A stretch of DNA of 43,914 bases from Actinomycetes bacterium (GCA_023460175.1 JAEWRC010000235.1:1-43914); one strand, 5' to 3'; positions 8,303 through 15,462 are shown, numbered from the stretch's first letter. Numbers and translations: made by a program. Notes: generated by a model not told the origin, from the sequence alone.

Positions 8303-9889
8303 ATGACCACGACGGAACGCATGTCGACGTGGGCGCCACTGCGGTCGAAAATATTCCGGGCATTGTGGATCGCGCAGTTCGTCTCCTTCCTGGGCACGTG
8401 GATGCAGACCGTGGGCGCGCAGTGGATGCTCGTCGACCATCCACGGGCGGCGGTGCTGGTGCCGCTGGTCCAGACCGCCACCGCGCTGCCGGTGATGCTG
8501 TTGGCCCTGCCGTCGGGAGTGCTGGCCGACCTCGTCGACCGCCGACGCCTGCTGATCGTCATGCAGACCACGATGGCGGCAGCCGTGACTCTGCTGGCGG
8601 TACTGACCGCCGCCGGGTTGACCACTCCGACGGTGCTGTTGCTACTGCTGTTCGTGATCGGCTGCGGAACAGCGCTGGTGGGGCCGGCCTGGCAGGCCAT
8701 CCAGCCGGATCTCGTTCCCCTGCACCAGATTCCGGCGGCGGCCGCTCTCGGCAGCATGAGCTTGAACGCGGCACGGTCCATCGGGCCGGCGATCGCCGGG
8801 GCGCTGGTGTCCTTGTCGGGTCCGACGGTGGTGTTCGCGCTCAACGCCGTATCGTTCGCGGGCGTCGTCGCCGTATTGATCGCGTGGCGCCCCGCCACCC
8901 CGCAGCAGGACTTTCCCGCCGAACGCGCGCTGTCGGCGCTGGGCGCCGGCGCCCGGTTCATCCGCAGCTCACTGATCGTGCGACGGATCCTGCTGCGGAC
9001 CACACTGTTCATCGCCCCCGCGAGCGCGCTGTGGGGTCTGCTGCCGGTGATCGCCAGCCGCCAACTGGGGCTGGGCTCGTCGGGCTACGGACTGTTGTTG
9101 GGGGCGCTCGGCCTGGGCGCGGTGGTCGGCGCCGTCGGATTGTCCCGCTTGCGATCCCGGTACGACGAGAACGCGATGCTGGTGGTTGCCGCGGTCGGAT
9201 TCGGCGCCACCACGGTGGTGCTGGCATTGGTACCGGTCTTCGCCGTGGTGCTGGTGACGCTGGTGGGCGGCGGTGCCGCCTGGCTGCTGTGCCTGGCGAC
9301 GCTCAACGCCTCGATGCAGCTGAGCCTGCCGGGCTGGGTGCGGGCCCGCGGGCTGTCGGTCTACCTGATGATCTTCATGGGCGGTCAGGCGCTGGGTTCG
9401 TTGCTGTGGGGGCTGCTCGCCGGTGCGACGTCCAGCGTCGTCAGCCTGCTGGTCAGCGCGGCGCTGCTGGGCGTCTGCGCGCTGTCGTCGTTGTGGTGGC
9501 CGCTGCACGCCAAGACCGGCAACATCGACCTCACGCCGTCGACGCATTGGCCCGAGCCGACGTTGGTCTTCGAACCCGAGCCGCTGGACGGCCCGGTGCT
9601 GGTGATGACGGAGTACCGGGTCGAGGACCAGGACGAGGACGAGTTCGTGGCGGCGATGACCGTCATGGGCCGGTCCCGCAGACGCACCGGCGCCGCCCGG
9701 TGGCGGCTCTACCGCAGCGTGGAGCGCGAGCACACGTTCGTCGAGACGTTCGTCGTGCGGTCCTGGGGCGAGCACCTGCACCAGCACCACCGGCGGCTCA
9801 CCGGGCAGGATCTGGTCATCGAGCAAACCGTCGAACGCTGGGTGGATGGGGCGTCGCACCACCTGATCGCGGTGCGCAAGCTGCGGTGA
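8303..9889 (+). CDS. MFS exporter with C-terminal alpha/beta domain
   Basis: A 528-residue transporter of the MFS_3 (EntS-like) type. Residues 15-410 contain repeated hydrophobic helices, with FVSFLGTWMQTVGAQW and the LADLVDRRRLL loop typical of drug and siderophore exporters. Residues from about 430 form a soluble tail resembling a dimeric alpha/beta barrel (ferredoxin-like, monooxygenase-type), including EYRVEDQDEDEF and RSWGEHLHQHHRR. This fused tail recurs in the family but its role is unclear. The ATG at 8303 was chosen because TM1 follows within 25 residues. The 166 bp upstream has no recognisable gene. The substrate is unknown. Confidence 0.87.
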   Translation: MTTTERMSTWAPLRSKIFRALWIAQFVSFLGTWMQTVGAQWMLVDHPRAAVLVPLVQTATALPVMLLALPSGVLADLVDRRRLLIVMQTTMAAAVTLLAVLTAAGLTTPTVLLLLLFVIGCGTALVGPAWQAIQPDLVPLHQIPAAAALGSMSLNAARSIGPAIAGALVSLSGPTVVFALNAVSFAGVVAVLIAWRPATPQQDFPAERALSALGAGARFIRSSLIVRRILLRTTLFIAPASALWGLLPVIASRQLGLGSSGYGLLLGALGLGAVVGAVGLSRLRSRYDENAMLVVAAVGFGATTVVLALVPVFAVVLVTLVGGGAAWLLCLATLNASMQLSLPGWVRARGLSVYLMIFMGGQALGSLLWGLLAGATSSVVSLLVSAALLGVCALSSLWWPLHAKTGNIDLTPSTHWPEPTLVFEPEPLDGPVLVMTEYRVEDQDEDEFVAAMTVMGRSRRRTGAARWRLYRSVEREHTFVETFVVRSWGEHLHQHHRRLTGQDLVIEQTVERWVDGASHHLIAVRKLR

Positions 9890-9914
9890 CACGACCAAAC
9901 CCTCAGTGCCCGAA

Positions 9915-9960
9915 GGGTTGGCGCGGTGTCGAACGTGTGTTCTAATGGGCTCGCCAACCC
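9915..9960 (+). promoter_or_regulatory. promoter of DUF6319 gene with LexA-like box inside a 46-bp dyad
   Basis: TTGGCG at 9918-9923 and TCTAAT at 9941-9946 are separated by exactly 17 bp, a good sigma-A type promoter. Between and over the -10 lies TCGAAC-GTGT-GTTCTA (9929-9944), one mismatch from the mycobacterial SOS box TCGAAC-N4-GTTCGA. Flanking both is a perfect 9-bp inverted repeat, GGGTTGGCG (9915-9923) and CGCCAACCC (9952-9960). Its centre coincides with that of the box to within 1 bp. LexA repression would be sterically classic, but it is inferred. Confidence 0.55.
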
Positions 9961-9995
9961 AGCCCACTCCACGTTCACGAGGAGACGCCGCAACG

Positions 9996-10397
9996 ATGAC
10001 AGTAGACACCCTGGTGGCCGAAGCGCCGTACACCGAGGACACCGCGCCGACGGACACCCCGACGCCCGACGCCGTCGCGCCCGCGGCGCCCGTTGAGGAC
10101 AAGCCCAAGAAGCGCGCCGGCGGCCGCAAGGCCAAGACGCTCGAGTTGACCGTGACCGTCACCGGCACCGCCGACGGCGAATGGCGCGCGGACCTCAAGC
10201 AGGGCAGCACCTACGTCGCCCGCAACGTCGCGGTCGCGGCCGCCGCCGTGTCCCGGGCGGCCAAGGAACTGCACGAGGACCTGTCCACCCCGATCGACCA
10301 GGTCATCGAGGAGGCCCGCGCCCAGCAGGCCGCCCGGGTCTCCGAATTGGAGGCCGAACTGGAGGCCGCGCGCCAGGCACTGGCCAACCTGGACTAG
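9996..10397 (+). CDS. DUF6319-family small protein
   Basis: This 133-residue protein has an acidic, Pro/Thr-rich disordered N-terminus (residues 1-35) and a basic KPKKRAGGRKAKT patch. A compact conserved domain follows from LELTVTVTGTADGEW, and the protein ends in a Glu/Ala helix, VSELEAELEAARQAL, that may form a coiled coil. It matches the uncharacterised DUF6319 family of mycobacteria as remembered. The basic patch suggests nucleic-acid binding, but this is speculation. The start ATG is preceded by a good GAGGAG ribosome site. The LexA-like box in its promoter raises a possible DNA-damage link. Confidence 0.75.
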   Translation: MTVDTLVAEAPYTEDTAPTDTPTPDAVAPAAPVEDKPKKRAGGRKAKTLELTVTVTGTADGEWRADLKQGSTYVARNVAVAAAAVSRAAKELHEDLSTPIDQVIEEARAQQAARVSELEAELEAARQALANLD

Positions 10398-10426
10398 ACG
10401 GCTGCCGCAGTGGGTACTACCCGGCG

Positions 10427-11049
10427 ATGATCACTCGCATCGTTTCCGGGATCGTCCAGATCGCCGAGGGCCTCGGCGGCATCGTGGGCATCCGCGTCGG
10501 CACCGAGGAGCCGATGTACCTGTCCGAACCGCTGTCCGACGACGTGGAGATCCGCCGCTACGGCCCGCGGATCGCCGCGGAGACCACCGTGCTCGAGGAC
10601 GACGGCAAGCGCGCAACACCGGCTTTCGCCGGCTGGCGGGCTACATCTTCGGCGGCAACAGCCGACAGACCTCGATCGCCATGACCGCGCCGGTGGCCCA
10701 GTCCAACGAGAAGATCGCGATGACGGCGCCGGTCGCGCAGAGCCGCGACCCGCAGGGCGGCTCGGTGATCCGCTTCTACATGCCGGCCAAGTGGTCCCTG
10801 GCGACGCTGCCCTCCCCCAACGACAGCCAGGTCCACCTGGTCGAGGTGCCGGCCGAGACGTTCGCGGTGCTGCGGTTCACCGGCGACCGCAGCCCGGCAG
10901 CCGTGCAGCGGCGCACCGACGAGCTGTTGAAGACCTTGGCGGACAACGGGATCAAGACCGACGGCGAAGCGCTGTCGTGGTTCTACGATCCGCCGTGGAC
11001 CCTTCCGTTCCGGCGGCGCAACGAGGTCGCGGTGCCGATTACGGAGTAG
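10427..11049 (+). pseudogene. SOUL haem-binding family gene with apparent -1 frameshift
   Basis: The N-terminal half starts at the ATG at 10427 (MITRIVSGIVQIAEG) and contains the typical EPMYLSEPLSDDVEIRRYGP entry. The frame is lost near 10610-10615, in a GCGCGC run. The rest is in the next frame and resumes with NTGFRRLAGYIFGGNSRQT, then the SOUL hallmark MTAPVAQS (twice), and ends FRRRNEVAVPITE at 11049. Restoring one base gives an intact protein of about 207 residues, the usual SOUL length. The reading is therefore either a real single-base deletion or an assembly error. SOUL proteins bind haem. No downstream partner is evident. Confidence 0.8.
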
Positions 11050-11148
11050 CGGCCGCGCACGCAACCCTGGTGGGCGCGCACCTGTGCCCGGTGCGGTACC
11101 CACGACCCACTCTGCACGCTGCGGGGGTCGTCGGGGAAAATTCTGTTC

Positions 11149-11514
11149 ATGAGCAACGTACTCGAGGTCACGCCGGAGCATTTGCGGCAGGCGGCGACGG
11201 CGATTCATACCGAAGCCGCCACGGTGTCGGGGTTGACTGTTCCCCGCCCTGCGACGGCGATCTCCGAGCTTGCCGGGTTGGAGTGCGCGTCGGTGCTCCA
11301 GACCGCTCATGACCGCACCGGGGCCGCATTGACGGTGGTGTCGAACCGGTTCACCACGATGGCGGCGCTGCTGAGCGACACTGGTGACACTTTCGAGTTG
11401 CTGGACTTGCTCTCGGCGGGCACCGCGACACCGGAGTGGATGTCCACCCAGGTCGGTGACGGGCTGGCGGACATGGGTGACCTCAACCCGACGATCCCCT
11501 CACCACCGCCATGA
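11149..11514 (+). CDS. EspC-like type VII secretion substrate (DUF2580)
   Basis: A 121-residue protein with the helical-hairpin layout of ESX-associated EspC/DUF2580 proteins. The N-terminus LEVTPEHLRQAATAIHTEAA is typical. The middle has a short turn, and the second helix is LTVVSNRFTTMAALLSDTGDTF. A disordered Gly/Pro tail follows. Such proteins are usually exported by type VII systems and often sit upstream of a larger effector. No effector or ESX gene is present here, only two unrecognised small ORFs. GC and codon use are lower than in the flanking genes, consistent with acquisition. The ATG start is preceded by a GGGGA element. Confidence 0.75.
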   Translation: MSNVLEVTPEHLRQAATAIHTEAATVSGLTVPRPATAISELAGLECASVLQTAHDRTGAALTVVSNRFTTMAALLSDTGDTFELLDLLSAGTATPEWMSTQVGDGLADMGDLNPTIPSPPP

Positions 11515-11524
11515 GTCGGGCGAA

Positions 11525-11818
11525 GTGCCTATCCTCCGAATCAACGGCAAGCAACGAACCCACCAAAAGCTCACCGTCGAAGCAGCGATGCCCGCGCCAG
11601 GGTGCCGCTACGAACTACTGTCAGTCGAAGACCGTGGCCGGCAAGGTGTTCAGGATGTTCCTGGGCTGAGAGGACAGAGTCCGACCTACCTGTTCGACAT
11701 GACCGTCGAGGAAACTTGCTCACGGCACGGTGCCCGTACCCATGAGATTGGTGTGATGGCAGTGGCTGAAATGGGATACTGGGAGCCGTCCTATTTTGTC
11801 GTTCAGGACGATCTCTGA
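11525..11818 (+). CDS. unrecognised small protein, possible effector remnant
   Basis: An open frame of up to 97 residues from a GTG at 11525, ending YFVVQDDL. It contains CRYELLSVEDRGRQG, YLFDMTVEETCSRHG and VMAVAEMGYWEPSYF, a composition more like a real globular protein than an antisense shadow. I do not recognise the family. It begins 11 nt after the EspC-like stop and ends 3 nt before the next ATG, so the three could be one operon. No convincing ribosome site precedes the GTG. The frame is also open upstream inside the EspC-like gene, so the true start is unknown. It may be the C-terminal stump of a larger secreted protein. Confidence 0.45.
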   Translation: MPILRINGKQRTHQKLTVEAAMPAPGCRYELLSVEDRGRQGVQDVPGLRGQSPTYLFDMTVEETCSRHGARTHEIGVMAVAEMGYWEPSYFVVQDDL

Positions 11819-11821
11819 CCC

Positions 11822-12085
11822 ATGCCGAACATCTCCGATTTCCCGCCGCTGATGCAGCAGGCGATACCCACAGGTGTGCTGCCGCCGCACGCTGAGATCG
11901 CCGCAGCGACAGGTAAGTCCGTCGATGGGGTCAAACGTGTCCTGAAATCGTCCGCCGAACCCGATCCCGACACAGCGGGATCAGAACCCGACAAAACCCC
12001 GAGGCTCGGTCAGTCGCCAACCAGAATCCGCAGCGCCGCGCGACCTCGGCGAGCAGTAGCTCCGGTGGCGATCCACGACGGGTGA
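11822..12085 (+). CDS. unrecognised small protein overlapping the toxin-like gene
   Basis: An 87-residue frame from ATG 11822. The first 45 residues are plausible coding sequence with a helix-turn-helix-like stretch (EIAAATGKSVDGVKRVLKSS). The last 25 residues lie antisense to the convergent nucleotidyltransferase end (12010-12085) and are Arg/Ala-rich as expected for a shadow. The natural reading is a gene whose 3' end was replaced when the toxin-antitoxin cassette arrived, so the tail is probably read-through. The family is not recognised. Confidence 0.4.
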   Translation: MPNISDFPPLMQQAIPTGVLPPHAEIAAATGKSVDGVKRVLKSSAEPDPDTAGSEPDKTPRLGQSPTRIRSAARPRRAVAPVAIHDG

Positions 12086-12771
12086 TCCTGGTCGGCCAGC
12101 GCCGCCCACAGGGCCCGGATGCGTTTGGCATCGCTGCCGATCATGCGCGCACGGTCGGCAACCGGGTCAGTCGCCGCGCATGCCAGCACCGCGGCGTCGT
12201 CGAGGTGACGCCCGCGGTCCCGCGAATCCTCCGTGTACGCCGCACCTTTGAGCACCAACGCGCCAAGAACGTCAGGGACGCTCAACGTCACGAGGTCCTC
12301 GCCGATGATGACCTCACAGTTCACTGTCTTCCGTAGCGCCGAAGTTCCTCCAGGAACTTCGAACACCTTTCGCCGAAGCACCTTCGGACGCCATCTCGGA
12401 GGCAAATGGTCGGCGACCATCACATCCACCACCTCCGAGTCGCGACGGCCGCGAACGAATCGATGCACCGGTCCGTCTCCGACGGGTTCCCGCAACCCGT
12501 ACCCGAGGCGTTCCAACTCGTGTCGCACTCCGCTGAAGGTCGCTGCGCCGGTCTCGATATGCAGGATCATGTCCACGTCGCGGGTGGGGCGGGTGAGTTG
12601 CAGTCCTGCGTACGCAGCGTGCAACTGCACCATCAGCCCACCGACCAGCGTCCACTGAGTGTGCGGTATCGCCTGCACGATCTCCACGAGCTGCGGCCAC
12701 GGTGGCGTCCAACCTCCGGGTGGCGCACTGACCACCCACACCTGGCGTTCGGCGTCCGGAGCGGCGCTCAT
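12010..12771 (-). CDS. AbiEii/AbiGii-type nucleotidyltransferase, candidate toxin
   Basis: A 253-residue protein with the minimal nucleotidyltransferase signature of the AbiEii/MenT superfamily. The signature is LVGGLMVQLHAAY followed by RPTRDVDMIL (catalytic aspartates in DVD), then a C-terminal KGAAYTEDSRDRGRHLDDAA segment supplying the usual Lys and Asp. Characterised relatives add nucleotides to tRNA or otherwise arrest translation and are held off by an upstream partner. Here the ATG overlaps the stop of the helix-turn-helix gene by 4 bp (ATGA), the organisation expected for antitoxin-toxin. The start MSAAPDAER was chosen for that overlap. Toxicity and target are inferred. Confidence 0.75.
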   Translation of the reverse strand: MSAAPDAERQVWVVSAPPGGWTPPWPQLVEIVQAIPHTQWTLVGGLMVQLHAAYAGLQLTRPTRDVDMILHIETGAATFSGVRHELERLGYGLREPVGDGPVHRFVRGRRDSEVVDVMVADHLPPRWRPKVLRRKVFEVPGGTSALRKTVNCEVIIGEDLVTLSVPDVLGALVLKGAAYTEDSRDRGRHLDDAAVLACAATDPVADRARMIGSDAKRIRALWAALADQDHPSWIATGATARRGRAALRILVGD

Positions 12772-13499
12772 CGGGTCCGCCGCGGTTCCATCTGTACGTT
12801 GACGCCGCGGTTCAACACGCCGTCGCCTGACCGGAACTCGGCAAGCAGACATTCGAGCACCCGCTCCCCCGCGGTGGATTCCCGGGTATCCAATGATTCC
12901 GACAGGTCGACGGCGATGGCCGCGAGGAGCGGACGGTCGACGGCGTACCCTGCGTCGTCAGGCACAACACGCACGACCATATCGCCCGCGATGTCCTCGA
13001 ACAGTCCGAAATTGGTCACGAGATCACCGAATCCACTGTCCAGGACGTAACCATCAGCCCCTCGATCCACCGGAGACAAACCGAACAACACGGCCACCTC
13101 CGGGTCACGCAGCGCGCTGACACCAGTGGGCAACAGCCCAGTATCCTTGCCCCACCCCTGCATTTGGTGCACGGTCGCGCGTTGGCGAGCCAGCCACACC
13201 ACTTCTCGGTGGTTGAGGCCGCGCAACCGGTGCCGCAGCCGTGACAGCGCCGAGGCGCCCAGCCAGTCCACCCGTTGCCCCGACAGCAGCGCAAGCGCGG
13301 CCCACGCTGTCGCCGCCGCCCACGGCCGGCCGTTGTGCCGGACCCGGCCCGCCAACCGGTGCACCGACGCCGCGTCGAGCAACAGGGTTCGGCCGACGAC
13401 GCGGCTGATCGTCAATACACCCGAGCCCGCGAGGCGCGTCACCTGGCGCTGCGACACCTCCAGCTGCTCAGCGGCGTCCGCCGCGGTCATCTCCGCCAT
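12768..13499 (-). CDS. helix-turn-helix protein, candidate antitoxin of AbiEii-type pair
   Basis: A protein of about 243 residues. The N-terminal 50 residues form an excisionase/MerR-like winged helix: MTAADAAEQLEVSQRQVTRL, then VVGRTLLLDAASVHRLA. The remaining 190 residues are not recognised. They include a Trp/Arg-rich part (residues 60-110) and an acidic C-terminal half. The gene directly precedes and overlaps the nucleotidyltransferase. Known AbiEi antitoxins have a different winged-helix N-terminus, so this partner architecture looks distinct. Starts at 13505, 13499 and 13490 are all possible. The first choice is 13499, which has an AGGGA ribosome site 10 nt upstream. A palindrome at 13539-13550 may be its operator. 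Confidence 0.65.
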   Translation of the reverse strand: MAEMTAADAAEQLEVSQRQVTRLAGSGVLTISRVVGRTLLLDAASVHRLAGRVRHNGRPWAAATAWAALALLSGQRVDWLGASALSRLRHRLRGLNHREVVWLARQRATVHQMQGWGKDTGLLPTGVSALRDPEVAVLFGLSPVDRGADGYVLDSGFGDLVTNFGLFEDIAGDMVVRVVPDDAGYAVDRPLLAAIAVDLSESLDTRESTAGERVLECLLAEFRSGDGVLNRGVNVQMEPRRTR

Positions 13500-13538
13500 G
13501 CACATATAGTCCCTCATCAGACCTATTAACGCAATATC

Positions 13539-13550
13539 CACTGTTCAGTG
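13539..13550. promoter_or_regulatory. candidate operator of the toxin-antitoxin-like operon
   Basis: CACTG-TT-CAGTG is a perfect dyad about 40 bp upstream of the helix-turn-helix gene start, inside an AT-rich stretch unusual for this genome. An upstream ATG at 13541 would lie within it, which argues for the downstream start. Autoregulation through this site is inferred from the operon layout. Confidence 0.4.
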
Positions 13551-13763
13551 CGATAAAGATGCAGGGTATCGAGTGTCGGCGGCGGCGAGGTGTGCGCGAT
13601 AGGCACAGGCACAGCATTGATACCTGACACGGGTGACCTCAGGCAGTTTCATGGTGCGGGCGGTCAGCGAAGCCCGACGCGGCGGACGCAGCTGGCAAGC
13701 GCTCAGAACATACGGGTGGGCTCGAGGTCTGCCGAGAGCGCTCTGACCCGGAAGCCGAAATTC
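13551..13763. other. non-coding gap between toxin-antitoxin-like operon and tRNA-Val
   Basis: No convincing gene is present. A short open frame from 13590 runs into the tRNA and is rejected. The gap contains a 7-bp inverted repeat, AGCGCTC at 13698-13704 and GAGCGCT at 13736-13742, and otherwise nothing recognisable. Composition is mixed and the junction with core DNA must lie in or near it. Confidence 0.5.
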
Positions 13764-13838
13764 TGGTGGGCGCGATAGGGATCGAACCTACGACCGCTGG
13801 TGTGTAAAACCAGAGCTCTACCGCTGAGCTACACGCCC
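13764..13838 (-). tRNA. tRNA-Val (anticodon TAC)
   Basis: Read on the minus strand, the cloverleaf is complete. The acceptor arms are GGGCGTG and CGCGCCC. The D arm contains AGCTCAGCGGTAGAGC, and the anticodon stem CTGGT/ACCAG encloses TTTACAC (anticodon TAC). A 5-nt variable loop and the T arm GTAGG-TTCGATC-CCTAT follow. The CCA end is encoded (13764-13766). The accessory stretch begins on its 3' side, the side where integrases usually use tRNA ends. Confidence 0.96.
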
Positions 13839-13887
13839 GTGCCGTGGCAGGCTACCGAAAACCACGGCGGAGAATCCAATTCACCGG

Positions 13888-14346
13888 CTACTTCAGGGCC
13901 GCCAACGCCGAGGTCCAGACCGCCTGGTCGCGCGCCTCGCCGGGGGCCTTGCACTCGGCGAACTGGATGACCCCGTCCTTGTCCACCAGGAACGTGCCGC
14001 GGTTGGACACCCCGGCCTCCTCGTTGAACACGCCGTAGGCCTGGGCGACCCCGCCGTGCGGCCAGAAGTCCGACAGCACCGGGAACAGGTACCCGCTCTG
14101 CAGCGCCCAGATCTTGTGGGTGGGCGGCGGGCCGACGGAGATGGCCAGCGTGGCGGCCTCGTCGTTCTCGTAGCGCGGCAGGTTGTCCCGGATCTCGTCG
14201 AGCTCACCCTGGCAGATGCCGGTGAACGCGAGCGGGAAGAACACCAGTAGGACGTTCTGGTCGCCCAGGAAGTCCGACAGCGAAACCGGTTGCCCGTTCT
14301 GGTCTTTCAGCGTGAAGTCCGGGGCCTTGTCACCGGGGGCCAGCAT
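13888..14346 (-). CDS. ahpE: one-cysteine peroxiredoxin AhpE
   Basis: A 152-residue peroxiredoxin nearly superimposable on M. tuberculosis AhpE. The peroxidatic Cys45 lies in PLAFTGICQGEL. Downstream are SVGPPPTHKIWA, FPVLSDFWPHGGVAQAYGVF and RGTFLVDKDG. AhpE reduces peroxynitrite and fatty-acid-derived hydroperoxides and is recycled by mycoredoxin/mycothiol. No resolving cysteine at the usual position is seen, as expected for the family. The ATG overlaps the DUF3052 stop (TGATG), so the genes are coupled. The start with ATG at 14346 was preferred over the preceding TTG. Confidence 0.95.
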   Translation of the reverse strand: MLAPGDKAPDFTLKDQNGQPVSLSDFLGDQNVLLVFFPLAFTGICQGELDEIRDNLPRYENDEAATLAISVGPPPTHKIWALQSGYLFPVLSDFWPHGGVAQAYGVFNEEAGVSNRGTFLVDKDGVIQFAECKAPGEARDQAVWTSALAALK

Positions 14347-14774
14347 CAACTGTGCCGCCCGGCAGCCTTGGACTTCGGCTGCACCAACCGACTCGCGCTC
14401 CAGTCACCGAGATTGGCCGACGACGTCTGCATGAGTCCGGCGGTGGGCGCCGACTCGGCGATCTCCGCGGGCAGCACGTGGCCTGGTTTGCCGGTCTTGG
14501 GCGTCAGGACCCAGATCACCCCGTCCTCGGAGAGGGGGGTGATGGCGTCCATCAACGCGTCCACCAGGTCACCGTCGACGTCGCGCCACCACAGCAGCAC
14601 CACGTCGATGACCTCGTCGGCGTCCTCGTCGAGCAGTTCTGAACCGCAGGCTTCTTCGACGTCGGCACGGATGTCGTCGTCCGTGTCCTCGTCCCAGCCC
14701 AGTTCCTGCACAACCTGATCTTTTTGGATGCCCAGCTTTTGGGCGTAGTTCGAGGCGCCGTCCGCCGCGACCAC
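14346..14774 (-). CDS. DUF3052-family protein
   Basis: This 142-residue acidic protein matches DUF3052 and the conserved Rv2239c position upstream of ahpE. Features include NYAQKLGIQKDQVVQELGWD, an Asp/Glu-rich DEDTDDDIRADVEE stretch, DVVLLWWRDVDGDLVDALMD and VWVLTPKTGKPGHV-like sequence. Its biochemical function is unknown, though relatives are conserved across Actinobacteria. The GTG start at 14774 has a strong GAGGAGG ribosome site 6 nt upstream. A plausible promoter (TGCGAC, 16 bp, TATTAA on the minus strand) lies in the AT-rich 14775-14850 region. Confidence 0.88.
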   Translation of the reverse strand: MVAADGASNYAQKLGIQKDQVVQELGWDEDTDDDIRADVEEACGSELLDEDADEVIDVVLLWWRDVDGDLVDALMDAITPLSEDGVIWVLTPKTGKPGHVLPAEIAESAPTAGLMQTSSANLGDWSASRLVQPKSKAAGRHS

Positions 14775-14883
14775 CGTTTACCTCCTCAGCACCGCACGTG
14801 GATTAATAACCGAATTGACCAATCGTCGCACAGTGGCCTCAGCCGCTGCTGCGCAACGCGGCGGACCGCCCGAAATCGCACCG

Positions 14884-15429
14884 TCAATACGCCGTGTCAC
14901 ACAGGTTCAACGCGTCGGTCCGGGTGGTGTTCACCCGGTCGATCGCGGTGTTGAACTCCGAGGGTGAGGGTCCGCCGCCCAGCACGTCGCCGGCGGCGCG
15001 GGAGGCGTCCACCCAGGCCGTCAGCGCGTCGCGCAATTCGGTCGGCAGCGTGTCGTTGATCTCCGCCGACACCCGCCCGGCGCTGCTGCTCAGGGCCTCG
15101 CGGGCGGGTTGGATGGTCGCGGCCACGTCGCCGCCGGAGTTCACCGCTTCGACGTAGGCGTTGACCGTCTTGACGGCCTCGGCGCTGCTGGTACTCAGCG
15201 TCTCGCACACCGTGCGCACGGCTTGCGTGGTCATCGAGGCCTGCCGCTGGGACTCCCGGACGCTGGAGGTGACCGCGGACGCGGAAACCGACGCCGACAC
15301 GGAGGCGCGGTAGTCCGGGACGTCGGCGCCGTCGACCGAAGGGTCCCCGGTGACGATCGACGTGCAGCCGGCCACGCCGAGCACCCCGGTCGCGGCGAGT
15401 CCGGCAGCCAGTGGCAGCGCACGCCTCAT
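14884..15429 (-). CDS. small secreted lipoprotein (Rv2240c-like)
   Basis: A 181-residue protein beginning MRRALPLAAGLAATGVLGVAGC. It has a basic n-region, a hydrophobic h-region, and a lipobox VAGC whose cysteine (residue 22) should be lipidated. The mature part is Ser/Thr/Ala-rich and helical, with no recognised domain and only one further Cys pair candidate (TVCETLS and NLCDTAY). The position matches the exported protein Rv2240c in M. tuberculosis. A 22-bp dyad lies 12 bp upstream of the start. The start was chosen because the longer frame has no signal peptide at its N-terminus. Confidence 0.78.
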   Translation of the reverse strand: MRRALPLAAGLAATGVLGVAGCTSIVTGDPSVDGADVPDYRASVSASVSASAVTSSVRESQRQASMTTQAVRTVCETLSTSSAEAVKTVNAYVEAVNSGGDVAATIQPAREALSSSAGRVSAEINDTLPTELRDALTAWVDASRAAGDVLGGGPSPSEFNTAIDRVNTTRTDALNLCDTAY

Positions 15430-15440
15430 TCCGCTCAGCA

Positions 15441-15462
15441 CAGCCGGTGACGTTACCGGCTG
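15441..15462. promoter_or_regulatory. 22-bp dyad upstream of lipoprotein and aceE
   Basis: CAGCCGGT (15441-15448), spacer GACGTT, then ACCGGCTG (15455-15462) form a perfect 8-bp-arm inverted repeat. It lies in the 150-bp divergent region 12 bp from the lipoprotein start. The spacing fits a protein operator. A short hairpin is also possible. The cognate regulator is unknown. Confidence 0.45.

Noticed and set aside
7594..9012. Minus-strand frame of about 470 codons across the DUF2236 and MFS genes
   Set aside because: It covers parts of two well-supported plus-strand genes and shows no family motif.
11511..11669. 52-codon frame starting in ATGA overlap with the EspC-like stop
   Set aside because: The peptide is Ser/Lys-rich without recognisable features, and the alternative frame over the same bases has better protein-like composition.
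13590..13778. 62-codon plus-strand frame running into tRNA-Val
   Set aside because: It ends inside the tRNA, has no ribosome site and no similarity that I recognise.
13594..13779. 10-bp direct repeat GCGCGATAGG at 13594-13603 and in tRNA-Val at 13770-13779 as an attachment site pair
   Set aside because: It is too short for an att core, lies on the tRNA-proximal side only, and no integrase is present.
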